DNA of 28,753 bases from JAWVEV01 sp033856535 (GTDB taxonomy: Bacteria > Actinomycetota > Thermoleophilia > Miltoncostaeales > Miltoncostaeaceae). Location of the stretch: the NCBI GenBank assembly GCA_033856535.1, contig JAWVEV010000168.1, forward strand, positions 1 through 28,753, in the 5' to 3' direction. Positions 21,716 to 28,753 of this stretch are shown piece by piece. Made by a program: the position numbers and the translations under genes. How positions within the stretch are numbered: position 1 is the stretch's first letter; every line of letters starts with the position of its first letter. The notes beneath the pieces are model-generated. The model ran no database searches, was not told the DNA's origin, and saw only the letters and a list, made by a program, of their open reading frames with translations.

Positions 21716-23015
21716 CGACGCGCTCGATCGCCGCGCCGAGCTCGCGCAGGCGCTCGTCGATGCGCTCGTAGCCACGGTCGATCTGGCGCACGTTGCCGAT
21801 GACGCTGCGGCCCTCGGCCGCGAGGCTGGCGATCAGCATCGCCATGCCGGCGCGGATGTCCGGGCTCTCCAACCGCTCGCCGTAGAGCCGCGCCGGGCCG
21901 CTGATGACCGCCCGGTGCGGGTCGCAGAGCACGATGCGCGCGCCCATCGCCACCAGCTTGTCCACGAAGAAGAGCCGGTTCTCGAACATCTTCTCGAAGA
22001 TCATCACGGTGCCGTGCGTCTGGGTGGCGACCGCCACCGCGATGCTCGTCAGGTCGGCCGGGAAGGCCGGCCAGATGCCGTCGTCGATCTTCGGGATCGC
22101 GTCGCCCTCGTCGGGCTCGATGCGCAGGTCCTGGTCCGGCGGCACGCGGAGGGTGTCGCCGGAGATCTCCACCCGGATGCCGAGCCGCGCGAAGGTCAGC
22201 ACGGTCATGTGCAGGTCCTCGGGGCGGACGTCGACGATCGTCAGGTCCGAGCCGGTGATCGCGCCGAGGCCGATGAACGATGCGATCTCGATGTGGTCGG
22301 GGCCGATGCGGAAGCGGCCGCCGCCGAGGCGGTCGACGCCCTCCACCCGCAGGCGATTGGTCCCGATGCCCTCGATCGTCGCGCCGAGGCCGACCAGGAA
22401 GCGCGCCAGGTCCTGCACGTGCGGCTCGCTGGCCGCGTTCAGCACGACGGTCTCCCCCGGCGCCAGCACGGCCGCCATGAGCGCGTTCTCGGTGGCGGTC
22501 ACCGAGGCCTCGTCCAGAAAGATCTCCGCGCCGCGCAGGCCGTCGTGGCGCAGCTGGTAGCCGCGGTTGACCTCGGCCGTCGCCCCGAGGCGGCGGAACG
22601 CCAGCAGGTGGGTGTCGACGCGCCGGCGGCCGATGAAGTCGCCGCCCGAGAGCGGAAGGTCGACCCGGCCGCAGCGGGCGAGCAGCGGGCCGGCGAGCAG
22701 CAGCGAGGCGCGGAGGCGCCGGCAGAGCTCCGCGTCGAGCTCGGTCGTGCGCACCTTGTCGGCGCGGATCGCGAGCACGTTCGGGCCGACGTCGCGGATG
22801 CTCACGCCGATGTCGTCGAGCAGCGCGAGCATGACGTGCACGTCGAGGATGTCGGGCACGTTCTCGAGCACGACCTCCTCGTCGGTGAGGAGGCAGGCGG
22901 CGAGGATCGGGAGGGCGGCGTTCTTGTTCCCGCTGGGCACCACGGTGCCGGACAGGGGACGCCCGCCCTCGATCACGAGCCTCTCCTGACTCACCGCGCG
23001 GACGGTATCAGCCAC
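21708..23015 (-). CDS. murA: UDP-N-acetylglucosamine 1-carboxyvinyltransferase with Cys-to-Asp active site
   Basis: MurA transfers enolpyruvate from PEP to UDP-GlcNAc, the first committed step of peptidoglycan synthesis. The 435-residue product has the inside-out barrel pattern: LVIEGGRPLSGTVVPSGNKNAALPILA, VPDILDVHVML, SGGDFIGRRRVDTH, ENALMAAVLAPGETVVLNAASEP, WPAFPADLTSIAV, KMFENRLFFVDKLVAMGA and RQIDRGYERIDERLRELGA. The residue at the position of E. coli Cys115 is Asp126, known in other bacteria to prevent fosfomycin alkylation. The start GTG 23013-23015 overlaps the upstream aminotransferase stop by 8 nt; GTG at 22992-22994 is a close alternative giving MSQERLVIEGG. It overlaps hisZ by 8 nt. 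Confidence 0.94.
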   Translation of the reverse strand: MADTVRAVSQERLVIEGGRPLSGTVVPSGNKNAALPILAACLLTDEEVVLENVPDILDVHVMLALLDDIGVSIRDVGPNVLAIRADKVRTTELDAELCRRLRASLLLAGPLLARCGRVDLPLSGGDFIGRRRVDTHLLAFRRLGATAEVNRGYQLRHDGLRGAEIFLDEASVTATENALMAAVLAPGETVVLNAASEPHVQDLARFLVGLGATIEGIGTNRLRVEGVDRLGGGRFRIGPDHIEIASFIGLGAITGSDLTIVDVRPEDLHMTVLTFARLGIRVEISGDTLRVPPDQDLRIEPDEGDAIPKIDDGIWPAFPADLTSIAVAVATQTHGTVMIFEKMFENRLFFVDKLVAMGARIVLCDPHRAVISGPARLYGERLESPDIRAGMAMLIASLAAEGRSVIGNVRQIDRGYERIDERLRELGAAIERVDD

Positions 23016-24159
23016 TCAGGGATGCGACCTCCAGCGCCAGCCGCTCGATGTCGGCGGAGTCGGTGTAGAAGCCGATCGAGGCCCGCATCGCCGCGGGCTC
23101 GGTCAGCCATCGGATGACCACGCCGCGCTCGTGGAGGGCGCGGCAGGCGGCCTCGGCGTCGACGCCGTCGAGCGTGAACGTGACGAGCCCGCCCTGGTCG
23201 CCGGGCGGCGTCAGCACGCGGACGCCGGGGATGTCCTCCAGGCGCACGCGGGCGGCCGCCTGGCCGGCGCGGACGCGCTCGAAGATCCAGTCCCAGCCGA
23301 GCCCCTCGAGCCAGGCGAGCGTCGCCGACCACCCCGGCAGGAGCGGCGCCGGCGGGGTCGAGATCTCGTACCGGCGGGAGCCGGCGTGGAGCGTGAGCGT
23401 GCCGTCGGAGCGGTGGTCCTGGCCGCTGTCGTAGCCGGCGAACGAGAGGTCGATGCGCTCGCGCGCCTCGGGGGCGACCCAGAGGCCGCCGAGGCCCTCG
23501 GGCCCGAGCAGCCACTTGTGGGCCGGGAAGGCGTAGGCGTCGACGCCGAGGGCCGCCGGGTCGACCGGGATCGCGCCGACCGACTGGGCGCCGTCGACCG
23601 CGCTGAGGGCGCCGGCCGCGCGGGCCGCCCGGGCGGCGCCGGCGACGTCCAGGCGGGCGCCGGTGGTCCACGCGACGTGCGAGAGCGCGACCAGGCGGGT
23701 GCGCGGGCCGGCGCGTCGCGCCACGGCGCCCTCGAGGTCGCCGTGGGCCTCCTCGGCCGGGATCAGGTGGAGCGTCGCGCCCATCCGCCGGGCGGCGACC
23801 CGCAGCGGGACCGAGAGGCCGGGGTGCTCCAGCGCGGTGCTGATGATCTCGTCCCCGGGGCGCCAGTCGATGCCCCAGATGACGACGTCCAGGCCGACCG
23901 TGGTGTTGCCCGTGATGGCCACGTCCTCGGGGCCCGCGCCGAGCAGCGTCCCGAGCTCCGCGCGCAGCCGGATCTGCCGCTCGTCGGCCTCCTGGGCCGT
24001 CGCGATCGAGAGCCGGCCGCGGGCGAGGTTGCCCGCGACGGCCCCGCCGACGGCGGCCGCGGCGATCGCCGGGAAGGGGCCGGCGCCGCCCGTGTTGAGG
24101 TAGGTCTCGTCCGCCAGGCAGGGCAACTCGGCCCGCACGGATGAGAGGTCGGGCGGCAC
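23008..24159 (-). CDS. Class V aminotransferase (cysteine desulfurase / isopenicillin-N-epimerase-like)
   Basis: The 383-residue product is a fold-type I PLP enzyme: TYLNTGGAGPFPAIAAAAV (N-terminal), TGNTTVGLDVVIWGI, ISTALEHPGLSVPL, SAVDGAQSVGAIPVD (Asp189), AYAFPAHKWLLGPEGLGGLWV with PLP Lys215, and AAMRASIGFYTDSADIERL. The last resembles the C-terminal pattern of cysteine-desulfurase-like and isopenicillin-N epimerase-like proteins. It lacks an obvious active-site Cys loop typical of IscS, so desulfuration is not claimed. GTG at 24157-24159 fits the family start. It heads the operon with murA and his genes, but no functional link to histidine is evident. Confidence 0.9.
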   Translation of the reverse strand: MPPDLSSVRAELPCLADETYLNTGGAGPFPAIAAAAVGGAVAGNLARGRLSIATAQEADERQIRLRAELGTLLGAGPEDVAITGNTTVGLDVVIWGIDWRPGDEIISTALEHPGLSVPLRVAARRMGATLHLIPAEEAHGDLEGAVARRAGPRTRLVALSHVAWTTGARLDVAGAARAARAAGALSAVDGAQSVGAIPVDPAALGVDAYAFPAHKWLLGPEGLGGLWVAPEARERIDLSFAGYDSGQDHRSDGTLTLHAGSRRYEISTPPAPLLPGWSATLAWLEGLGWDWIFERVRAGQAAARVRLEDIPGVRVLTPPGDQGGLVTFTLDGVDAEAACRALHERGVVIRWLTEPAAMRASIGFYTDSADIERLALEVASLSG

Positions 24160-24167
24160 GAGCCCAC

Positions 24168-24173
24168 ATGCTA
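24168..24173 (-). promoter_or_regulatory. Possible -10 box (TAGCAT) before the aminotransferase gene
   Basis: On the minus strand TAGCAT ends 8 nt before GTG 24159. The same hexamer lies 7 nt before the oxidoreductase start at 28092. No clear -35 is seen. It would drive the aminotransferase-murA-his operon. Confidence 0.35.
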
Positions 24174-24215
24174 CCGAGGCGCCCCGGGAGCGGACCCGAT
24201 CGCCCGCCAATCGCG

Positions 24216-24244
24216 TTGCGGACCCCCTGCTCAGGCGGTATAAC
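24216..24244 (+). promoter_or_regulatory. Sigma-70-like promoter, near-leaderless
   Basis: TTGCGG (24216-24221) and TATAAC (24239-24244) are separated by 17 nt, a close match to the primary sigma consensus and the best promoter in the window. TATAAC ends 9 nt before ATG 24254, so the transcript start would fall within a few bases of the start codon. It lies in the 94-bp divergent gap. Confidence 0.55.
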
Positions 24245-24253
24245 CGGCCCCTG

Positions 24254-24535
24254 ATGCGGCTCATGCGGATGATGCCGGAGTACGGCGAGACCCTGATCGC
24301 CGAGGGCGATCCGGCGGTCGAGAAGGAGCGCGAGCTCCTGGTGCGGGCCTTCCGCCGCCAGCTGGACGAGGGCATGTGGGCGGCCGTCCCGGTGTCCGAC
24401 GCGGGCAGCGGCCGCCGCGAGGCGCTCCTGGTCACGGACTTCTCCGAGGTCCCCCGCGACGCCGAGAGGGTGCTCTTCTGGCCGCGGGCCGCCGGCGGCG
24501 CCTCCGCGGCCCTCGCACCGACCCGCGCCGTCTAG
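24254..24535 (+). CDS. Hypothetical small acidic/basic protein
   Basis: I do not recognise this 93-residue protein. It begins MRLMRMMPEYGETLIAEGD, then a charged helix (DPAVEKERELLVRAFRRQ), LDEGMWAAVPV, and a beta-like segment with REALLVTDFSEVPRD and RVLFWPRAAGG. There is no signal peptide or membrane segment. ATG at 24254 is chosen because the promoter-like sequence lies directly upstream; ATGs at 24263 and 24269 are alternatives. It is followed 9 nt later by a membrane-anchored unknown gene, so the two probably form a unit. Confidence 0.65.
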   Translation: MRLMRMMPEYGETLIAEGDPAVEKERELLVRAFRRQLDEGMWAAVPVSDAGSGRREALLVTDFSEVPRDAERVLFWPRAAGGASAALAPTRAV

Positions 24536-24544
24536 CCCGCCGCC

Positions 24545-25234
24545 GTGGCAGGGCTCGGCGTCGTCGTCCTCGTCGTCGCCCTGGGAGCGCTCGCGGCCCT
24601 GCTGATGCGCGACCCCGCCGGCCGGGCGCCGCGCGCCCGCGCGGGGGTCGGCGGCCGCGCCCGACGCCGACGGCGCGCGCCGTTGCCGGACTGGGTGCGC
24701 GAGGCGCCGGTCGGCGCCGCCGAGGCCGAGCGGCGCTCGCTCGAGCTCCTGCGGTCGGTGATCAACCCCGACGAGTGGGAGATGTTCCAGGACCTCGGCT
24801 TCATCTGCGTCACGGGCCGCCGCGCCCGACGGCGCCCCGGCGACCCCGGCCACCCCGGGGCCGGGGCGCTGCCACGCTACCGCTACCTGGTCTACCCCCA
24901 CCTGCCGGTGGTCGCCCTGCTCCCCCGCTCGATGGCGCCCGTGCGCGAGTACTGCGTGCAGTTCCCGGACCGCACCGGCGACGGCCAGGAGCCGGTCCTC
25001 CCGCGCGGCGACGACGTGCTCGCCAAGTGGATGACCCTTCGCGCCGACGAGGACCGCCTGCTGGCCTACGCCAACGTCTGCAACGCCGGCTGCCAGATCC
25101 CCCTGAGCCAGATCGAGCGCGACCTGGAGCGCCTGGGCCGCTGGCAGGCCCGCCGCGCCCGCCGGACCGGCGGAAGCAGCCTGGCGGACGCCCTGACCAC
25201 GCCCATCCGGGAGACCACCCGCTCGCCGAGCTGA
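24545..25234 (+). CDS. Unknown protein with N-terminal membrane anchor and conserved cytosolic domain
   Basis: The 229-residue product has a single N-terminal transmembrane helix (residues 2-21, AGLGVVVLVVALGALAALLM), a basic Arg-rich linker (residues 22-45), then a soluble domain: ERRSLELLRSVINPDEWEMF, LGFICVTGR, YRYLVYPHLPVVALLP, YCVQFPDR, and RGDDVLAKWMTLRADEDRLLAYANV. From memory this resembles a loosely defined family with LLxxxLxPeqxxxyxxxgyfxVxGS...YRI...NV and a final GDvxLAxKxxLExdExxxLxxAN pattern; function unknown. It begins GTG at 24545 and ends 16 nt before the convergent xseB. Cysteines in EYCVQ and NVCNAGCQ are notable but not a clear metal motif. Confidence 0.75.
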   Translation: MAGLGVVVLVVALGALAALLMRDPAGRAPRARAGVGGRARRRRRAPLPDWVREAPVGAAEAERRSLELLRSVINPDEWEMFQDLGFICVTGRRARRRPGDPGHPGAGALPRYRYLVYPHLPVVALLPRSMAPVREYCVQFPDRTGDGQEPVLPRGDDVLAKWMTLRADEDRLLAYANVCNAGCQIPLSQIERDLERLGRWQARRARRTGGSSLADALTTPIRETTRSPS

Positions 25235-25254
25235 GCGGGCCGGCGCCGGCTCAG
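25231..25254. terminator. Inverted repeat spanning two convergent stop codons
   Basis: ctgagc (25231-25236) and gctcag (25249-25254) are perfect arms that include the plus-strand TGA and the minus-strand stop of xseB; the centre holds the palindrome gccggcgccggc. It may act as a shared terminator. No T-run follows on either strand. Confidence 0.35.
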
Positions 25255-25514
25255 AAGGGGGGCGGGCCCTCCGCCGGCGCACCGGGGTCGCGGGGGAGCT
25301 CGTCGGCCGTCAGCTGCTCGATGCGGCGCTCGGCGGCGGCGAGGCGCTCGCGGCAGACCGCCAGGTGGCGCTGGCCCTCCTCGAAGAGGACGACGGCCTC
25401 CTCCAGGCCCACGTCGCCCTCCTCGAGCCGGCGCACCACCTCGTCGAGCGCCGCCAGCGCGCGCTCGAAGGTCGGGGCGTCGCCGGCGCGCGGCGGGACC
25501 GCGGGCTCGCTCAC
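25251..25514 (-). CDS. xseB: Exodeoxyribonuclease VII small subunit
   Basis: XseB is the small helical subunit of ExoVII, several copies of which bind one XseA. The 87-residue product has the family helix pair: PTFERALAALDEVVRRLEEG, VGLEEAVVLFEEGQRHLAVC and RLAAAERRIEQL, with a Pro/Glu tail. The GTG start at 25512-25514 forms a GTGA overlap with xseA. The long open frame upstream is a shadow inside xseA. Size is normal for the family. Confidence 0.95.
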   Translation of the reverse strand: MSEPAVPPRAGDAPTFERALAALDEVVRRLEEGDVGLEEAVVLFEEGQRHLAVCRERLAAAERRIEQLTADELPRDPGAPAEGPPPF

Positions 25515-26764
25515 GAGCCCACCACCGCCGGCAGCCGCCCGTCGCGCAGCTGGATCGACAGGGCCTGACCGGGCTCCGCCGCCGCCGCGACGCCGATCAC
25601 GCCGTCCGTCGCGGCGTCGCGGACGATCGCGTAGCCGCGCGCCACCGTGCGCTCCGGGGAGAGCAGCCCGAGCAGCGCCTCCGAGCGCTCGAGCCGCCGG
25701 CCCGCCTCGCCGGCCCGCGTCCGCGCCACCCGCGTCAGCGCCGCCTCCGCGGCCGCGAGCCGCTCCGGCGCCCGCCCGGCGGCCCGGGCCAGCGCCGGCG
25801 CCAACCGGCGCCCCGCCGCGTCGACCCGGTCCGCCGCCCGCGCGCCCCGCGCCCGCAGCGCCCTTCCCAGCGCCGTCGTCCGCAGCGCCAGCCGCTCGGC
25901 GGCGACCCGCCGCGCCCGCGCCAGCTCGCGCGCCATGATCTCCTCCGCGGCCCGGAGCCCGCGCTCGAGCGCCGCCGCGTCCTCGACCACCGCCTGCGCC
26001 GCCGCGGTCGGCGTCGAGACCCGCACGTCGGCCACCTCGTCGCACAGCGTGACGTCCCGCTCGTGGCCAACCGCGCTCACGACCGGCGTGGCCGCGTCGG
26101 CGACCGCCCGGCAGACGGCCTCGCTGTTGAAGGCCATCAGGTCCTCGAGCGACCCGCCGCCGCGCGCCACCACGATCACGTCGATGTCGGGTCGCGCGTC
26201 GAGGTGCCGGATCGCGCGGACGACCGCCGCCGGCGCCGCATCGCCCTGCACCGGCACGTCGATCAGCAGTACGTCGGCCGGGAAGCGGGCCCAGAGGGCC
26301 CGCAGGAAGTCCTCCTTGGCCGCCCCCTGCCCGCTGGTCACAAGTCCGATCCGGCGCGGCAGCAGCGGCGGCGGGCGCTTGCGGGACGCCGCCAGCAGGC
26401 CCTCGGCGCCGAGGCGGCGGCGGAGCTCCTCCACCTGCGCCCGCAGCAGACCCTCGCCCGCGAGCTCCATGCGCTCCACGCGCATCCGGACCTGGCTCCG
26501 CTGCTTCCAGAACTCGACCCGGCCATAGGCCTGGACCAGCGTGCCCTCGCCGGGCTTCACGGGCAGCCGCTCGAACACGATCCGGTTCATCGAGGCGTCC
26601 ATCAGGTCGCCGCCGGCCAGCGTGAAGTAGGTCTGCCCGCCGGTCGAGCGCAGGTTCTGCACCTCGGCCTCGACCCAGACCGGCGGGATGTCCTCGAAGC
26701 GCCGCCAGATCGCCCCGGTGACGTCCTCGAGCGACCAGACGGTCCGCGATCCGACGGTCTTCAC
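25511..26764 (-). CDS. xseA: Exodeoxyribonuclease VII large subunit
   Basis: XseA degrades single-stranded DNA in both directions with XseB. The 417-residue product has an N-terminal OB fold (RTVWSLEDVTGAIWRRFEDI, VWVEAEVQNLRSTGGQTYFTL, GTLVQAYGRVEFWKQRSQVR), then the catalytic region with RIGLVTSGQGAAKEDFLRAL, VIVVARGGGSLEDLMAFN, VVSAVGHERDVTLCDEVAD and RVSTPTAAAQAV. A long Arg/Ala-rich coiled-coil follows, and the end motif is LLSPERTVARGYAIVRD. GTG at 26762-26764 overlaps the oxidoreductase stop as GTGA. The open frame further upstream lies inside the neighbour. Confidence 0.96.
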   Translation of the reverse strand: MKTVGSRTVWSLEDVTGAIWRRFEDIPPVWVEAEVQNLRSTGGQTYFTLAGGDLMDASMNRIVFERLPVKPGEGTLVQAYGRVEFWKQRSQVRMRVERMELAGEGLLRAQVEELRRRLGAEGLLAASRKRPPPLLPRRIGLVTSGQGAAKEDFLRALWARFPADVLLIDVPVQGDAAPAAVVRAIRHLDARPDIDVIVVARGGGSLEDLMAFNSEAVCRAVADAATPVVSAVGHERDVTLCDEVADVRVSTPTAAAQAVVEDAAALERGLRAAEEIMARELARARRVAAERLALRTTALGRALRARGARAADRVDAAGRRLAPALARAAGRAPERLAAAEAALTRVARTRAGEAGRRLERSEALLGLLSPERTVARGYAIVRDAATDGVIGVAAAAEPGQALSIQLRDGRLPAVVGS

Positions 26765-28092
26765 GGGATCAGCGCGTCGACGATGCCGGCGGCGCGCGCC
26801 CCGCTCGACACCGCGCCCTCGATCGAGGGGTGCGCCGTCAGGTCGCCGGCCAGGATCAGGTTGTCCAGCACGGTGCGGTGCCCCGGCAGCGCCCCGCGCA
26901 CGCCCGGGAGCGGCCGGAACTGCGCGAACCGGTGCTCGTAGACGCCGATCGGCTCGGCCGCGCTCGCCCACGGAAACCTCGGCGACCAGCGGCTGACCAG
27001 ACGACCGACCGCCTCCACCAGGCCGTCGGCGCGACCGCCGCCGGTGGTCACCGACGACGCCAGCACGATGTGCGGCCCATCCGGCGCCCCCGGGCGCGTG
27101 ATGTTCGTGGTCTGGCACACGAGGTCGACCCGGGGGCCCTCCCCGTCCTCGCGCGCGGCGTTCACCAAGATCGTGCGGCCGGAGTAGAGCGGCCGGTCGA
27201 GCGCGAAGGCGGCGGTCGCCGACGAGGCCGAGTCGCTCGGCAGCGCCCCGGCGGCCTCGGGGTCGACCCCCTCGAGGAGCCCGCGCGCCGCCGGCGCCGC
27301 GACGGCCAGCACCACCTGGCGCGCGCGCAGCACCCGCCCGTCCTCCATCCGCACCCCCGCCAGCCGCCGCCCGTCGCCCGCGGGCTCGAGCGCCGCGGCC
27401 CGCGCCCCGGCCTCCACCACCCCGCCCCGCTGCCGGATCGCCGCGGCCGCCCACTCGGCCAGCATCCCGTGGCCGTCGCTCGGGATCACCGCCGGCCCCC
27501 GCGCCAGCATCCCCATCAGGAACCGGAAGTACGCGGCGTCCGCCGACAGGCTCCGGTCCGACAGGATGCTCCCGAAGAACGGCCGGAAGAACCCCTCCAT
27601 CGCCCGCTCGCTGAAGCCTCGGGCGCGCAGGTACGCCTCGGTGCTCGTCCCCAGCTCCCCGCCCCCGAGCAGGGCCGCCGGCCGCTGCACCGCCACGTCG
27701 GCCGCGAGAAGCCCCAGCCGCACTCGGTCGCCCCCGGGGACCCCGGCGAACCGCGCGAGCCCCGCCACGCCCGGCCGGAAGCGCGTCCACGCCGATCCGT
27801 CGTGGAACGCCGCGCCGCCCGCCACCGGGCGCAGATCCCGCCTCGGCAGCCCCGACGCCCTCACGAAGGCCCGCGTCGCCGGATACGCCGAGAACAGCGC
27901 CTGGAACCCCACGTCCACCGGCCGGCCCCGGTACCACACCGTCCGGGCGCGCCCCCCGAGCCCGTCCTCCGCCTCGACGAGGTGCACGGAGCGTCCCGCC
28001 CGCGCGAGCTCGAGGCCGGCCGACAGTCCGGCGAGCCCCCCGCCGACGATCGCGCAGTCGAGCACCTCCCCGCTCGCTCCCGGCCTCGGCAT
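26761..28092 (-). CDS. FAD-dependent amine-oxidase/phytoene-desaturase-like oxidoreductase
   Basis: The 443-residue product has an N-terminal FAD-binding Rossmann motif (CAIVGGGLAGLSAGLELARAG, then VHLVEAEDGLGGRARTV) and the C-terminal dinucleotide-site closure NLILAGDLTAHPSIEGAVSSG. The middle part shows VDVGFQALFSAYPATRAFV and DGHGMLAEWAAAAI. This is the flavin amine-oxidase superfamily, closest in look to phytoene-desaturase or protoporphyrinogen-oxidase-like proteins; the substrate cannot be named, and no carotenoid or haem gene is in the window. The ATG at 28090-28092 is preceded by TAGCAT at 7 nt, suggesting a leaderless start. It heads the transcript with xseA and xseB and lies just downstream of the rRNA terminator. 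Confidence 0.85.
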   Translation of the reverse strand: MPRPGASGEVLDCAIVGGGLAGLSAGLELARAGRSVHLVEAEDGLGGRARTVWYRGRPVDVGFQALFSAYPATRAFVRASGLPRRDLRPVAGGAAFHDGSAWTRFRPGVAGLARFAGVPGGDRVRLGLLAADVAVQRPAALLGGGELGTSTEAYLRARGFSERAMEGFFRPFFGSILSDRSLSADAAYFRFLMGMLARGPAVIPSDGHGMLAEWAAAAIRQRGGVVEAGARAAALEPAGDGRRLAGVRMEDGRVLRARQVVLAVAAPAARGLLEGVDPEAAGALPSDSASSATAAFALDRPLYSGRTILVNAAREDGEGPRVDLVCQTTNITRPGAPDGPHIVLASSVTTGGGRADGLVEAVGRLVSRWSPRFPWASAAEPIGVYEHRFAQFRPLPGVRGALPGHRTVLDNLILAGDLTAHPSIEGAVSSGARAAGIVDALIP

Positions 28093-28099
28093 CGCGGCG

Positions 28100-28105
28100 A
28101 TGCTA
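28100..28105 (-). promoter_or_regulatory. Possible -10 box (TAGCAT) before the FAD oxidoreductase
   Basis: On the minus strand TAGCAT ends 7 nt before ATG 28092, in the 42-bp gap after the rRNA terminator stem. No Shine-Dalgarno is present. The -35 position is GC-rich and unconvincing. Confidence 0.4.
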
Positions 28106-28134
28106 CCAGCGGCCCCGATCGGCCCCCGGAACGA

Positions 28135-28168
28135 CGAAAGGCCGCGAGCAAATGCTCACGGCCTTTCG
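28135..28168 (-). terminator. rRNA operon terminator
   Basis: Arms at 28135-28150 and 28153-28168 form a 16-bp stem with one G-U pair. On the minus strand it reads CGAAAGGCCGTGAGCA, a short loop, then TGCTCGCGGCCTTTCG, followed by TCGTTCC. It begins 8 nt after the 5S 3' end. The stem is the strongest in the window; a run of four or more T is absent. Confidence 0.85.
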
Positions 28169-28175
28169 CGAATAA

Positions 28176-28293
28176 TCCCGGCGGCGACCTACTCTCCCGC
28201 GGGCTTGAGCCCGGAGTACCATCGGCGCTGAGGGGCTTAACGACTCTGTTCGGAATGGGAAGAGGTGTTTCCCCCTCGCTATTGCCACCGGAA
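28176..28293 (-). rRNA. rrf: 5S ribosomal RNA
   Basis: The minus strand has the conserved 5S core AACACCTCTTCCCATTCCGA, ACAGAGTCGTTAAGCCC and GATGGTACT. The 5' end TTCCGGTGGC pairs with the 3' end GCCGCCGGGA over 10 bp (with G-U), which sets the ends at about 118 nt. It follows 23S in the usual order; exact termini are estimated from the terminal helix. Confidence 0.95.
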
Positions 28294-28347
28294 ACTTATG
28301 AGGGACCAGACCCTCAAGACTGCATAGCGGCAATTTGTGTGCTCATA

Positions 28348-28350
<3 letters not shown>
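28294..28350 (-). other. 23S-5S spacer with 9-bp inverted repeat
   Basis: acttatgag (28294-28302) and ctcataagt (28342-28350) are perfect complements that bracket the spacer, joining the 5S 5' flank to the 23S 3' end. A smaller hairpin gaggg/ccctc (28300-28304 with 28311-28315) lies inside. The spacer holds no tRNA. This may be an rRNA processing stem. Confidence 0.6.

Positions 28351-28753
<403 letters not shown>

Noticed and set aside
22991..25282. Minus-strand open frame of 763 codons across the aminotransferase, the gap and both plus-strand unknown genes
   Set aside because: It is Arg/Pro/Gly-rich without motifs and conflicts with the frame carrying the PLP lysine motif of the aminotransferase.
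26765..27937. Upstream extension of the xseA frame
   Set aside because: The extension overlaps the oxidoreductase, lacks ExoVII similarity, and the GTGA overlap gives the normal N-terminus.

Overview
This is a very GC-rich bacterial chromosome segment of core housekeeping genes. Long spurious open frames lie on both strands, and most start codons are GTG. Gene content and order (pgeF-yggS-sepF-proC-yggT-lspA-rluD; rpsB-tsf-pyrH-frr-uppS-cdsA; a HisZ-dependent short HisG; SepF) point to the Actinomycetota. A deep class such as Thermoleophilia (Solirubrobacterales-like) is my best guess, but that is inference from style, not a database match. No mobile element, CRISPR array, phage gene or tRNA was seen.

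Layout. (1) 1-10581, minus strand: a long run in the order cca, pgeF, yggS, sepF, proC, yggT, DUF167, lspA, rluD-like, then rpsB, tsf, pyrH, frr, uppS and a truncated cdsA. It joins the division/envelope cluster usually found beside ftsZ to the translation and lipid-carrier block. (2) 10597-15772: mixed-strand accessory genes: a small unknown protein, RidA, a VOC dioxygenase-like protein, a methyltransferase, a secreted phosphodiester-glycosidase-domain protein and an orphan GIY-YIG nuclease-like protein. (3) 15824-24159, minus strand: a tightly overlapping operon, class V aminotransferase, murA, hisZ, hisG, hisD, hisB, hisH, hisA, hisF. hisC, hisE and hisI are absent. (4) 24254-25234, plus strand: two unknown genes, one with an N-terminal membrane anchor. 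(5) 25251-28092, minus strand: a FAD-dependent amine-oxidase-like protein, xseA and xseB. (6) 28135-28753, minus strand: an rRNA terminator, 5S rRNA and the 3' end of 23S rRNA.

The most informative signals are in expression and active sites. Thirteen junctions use a 4-nt NTGA stop/start overlap (GTGA, ATGA, TTGA). At four of them (yggT/DUF167, cca/pgeF, hisA/hisF, hisZ/hisG) the overlap is CTGA, and no ATG, GTG or TTG can supply the conserved N-terminus, so CTG initiation is the simplest reading. Several genes at transcript starts instead have a -10-like TAnnnT or TATAAC box 6-9 nt before the start codon, suggesting leaderless mRNAs. MurA carries Asp instead of the fosfomycin-reactive Cys, the CCA-adding enzyme has an altered DxD motif, and ribosomal protein S2 has a roughly 107-residue Ala/Pro/Glu repeat tail. 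The best candidate for something undescribed is the orphan GIY-YIG protein, whose upstream region carries three copies of a GAACGGA motif.
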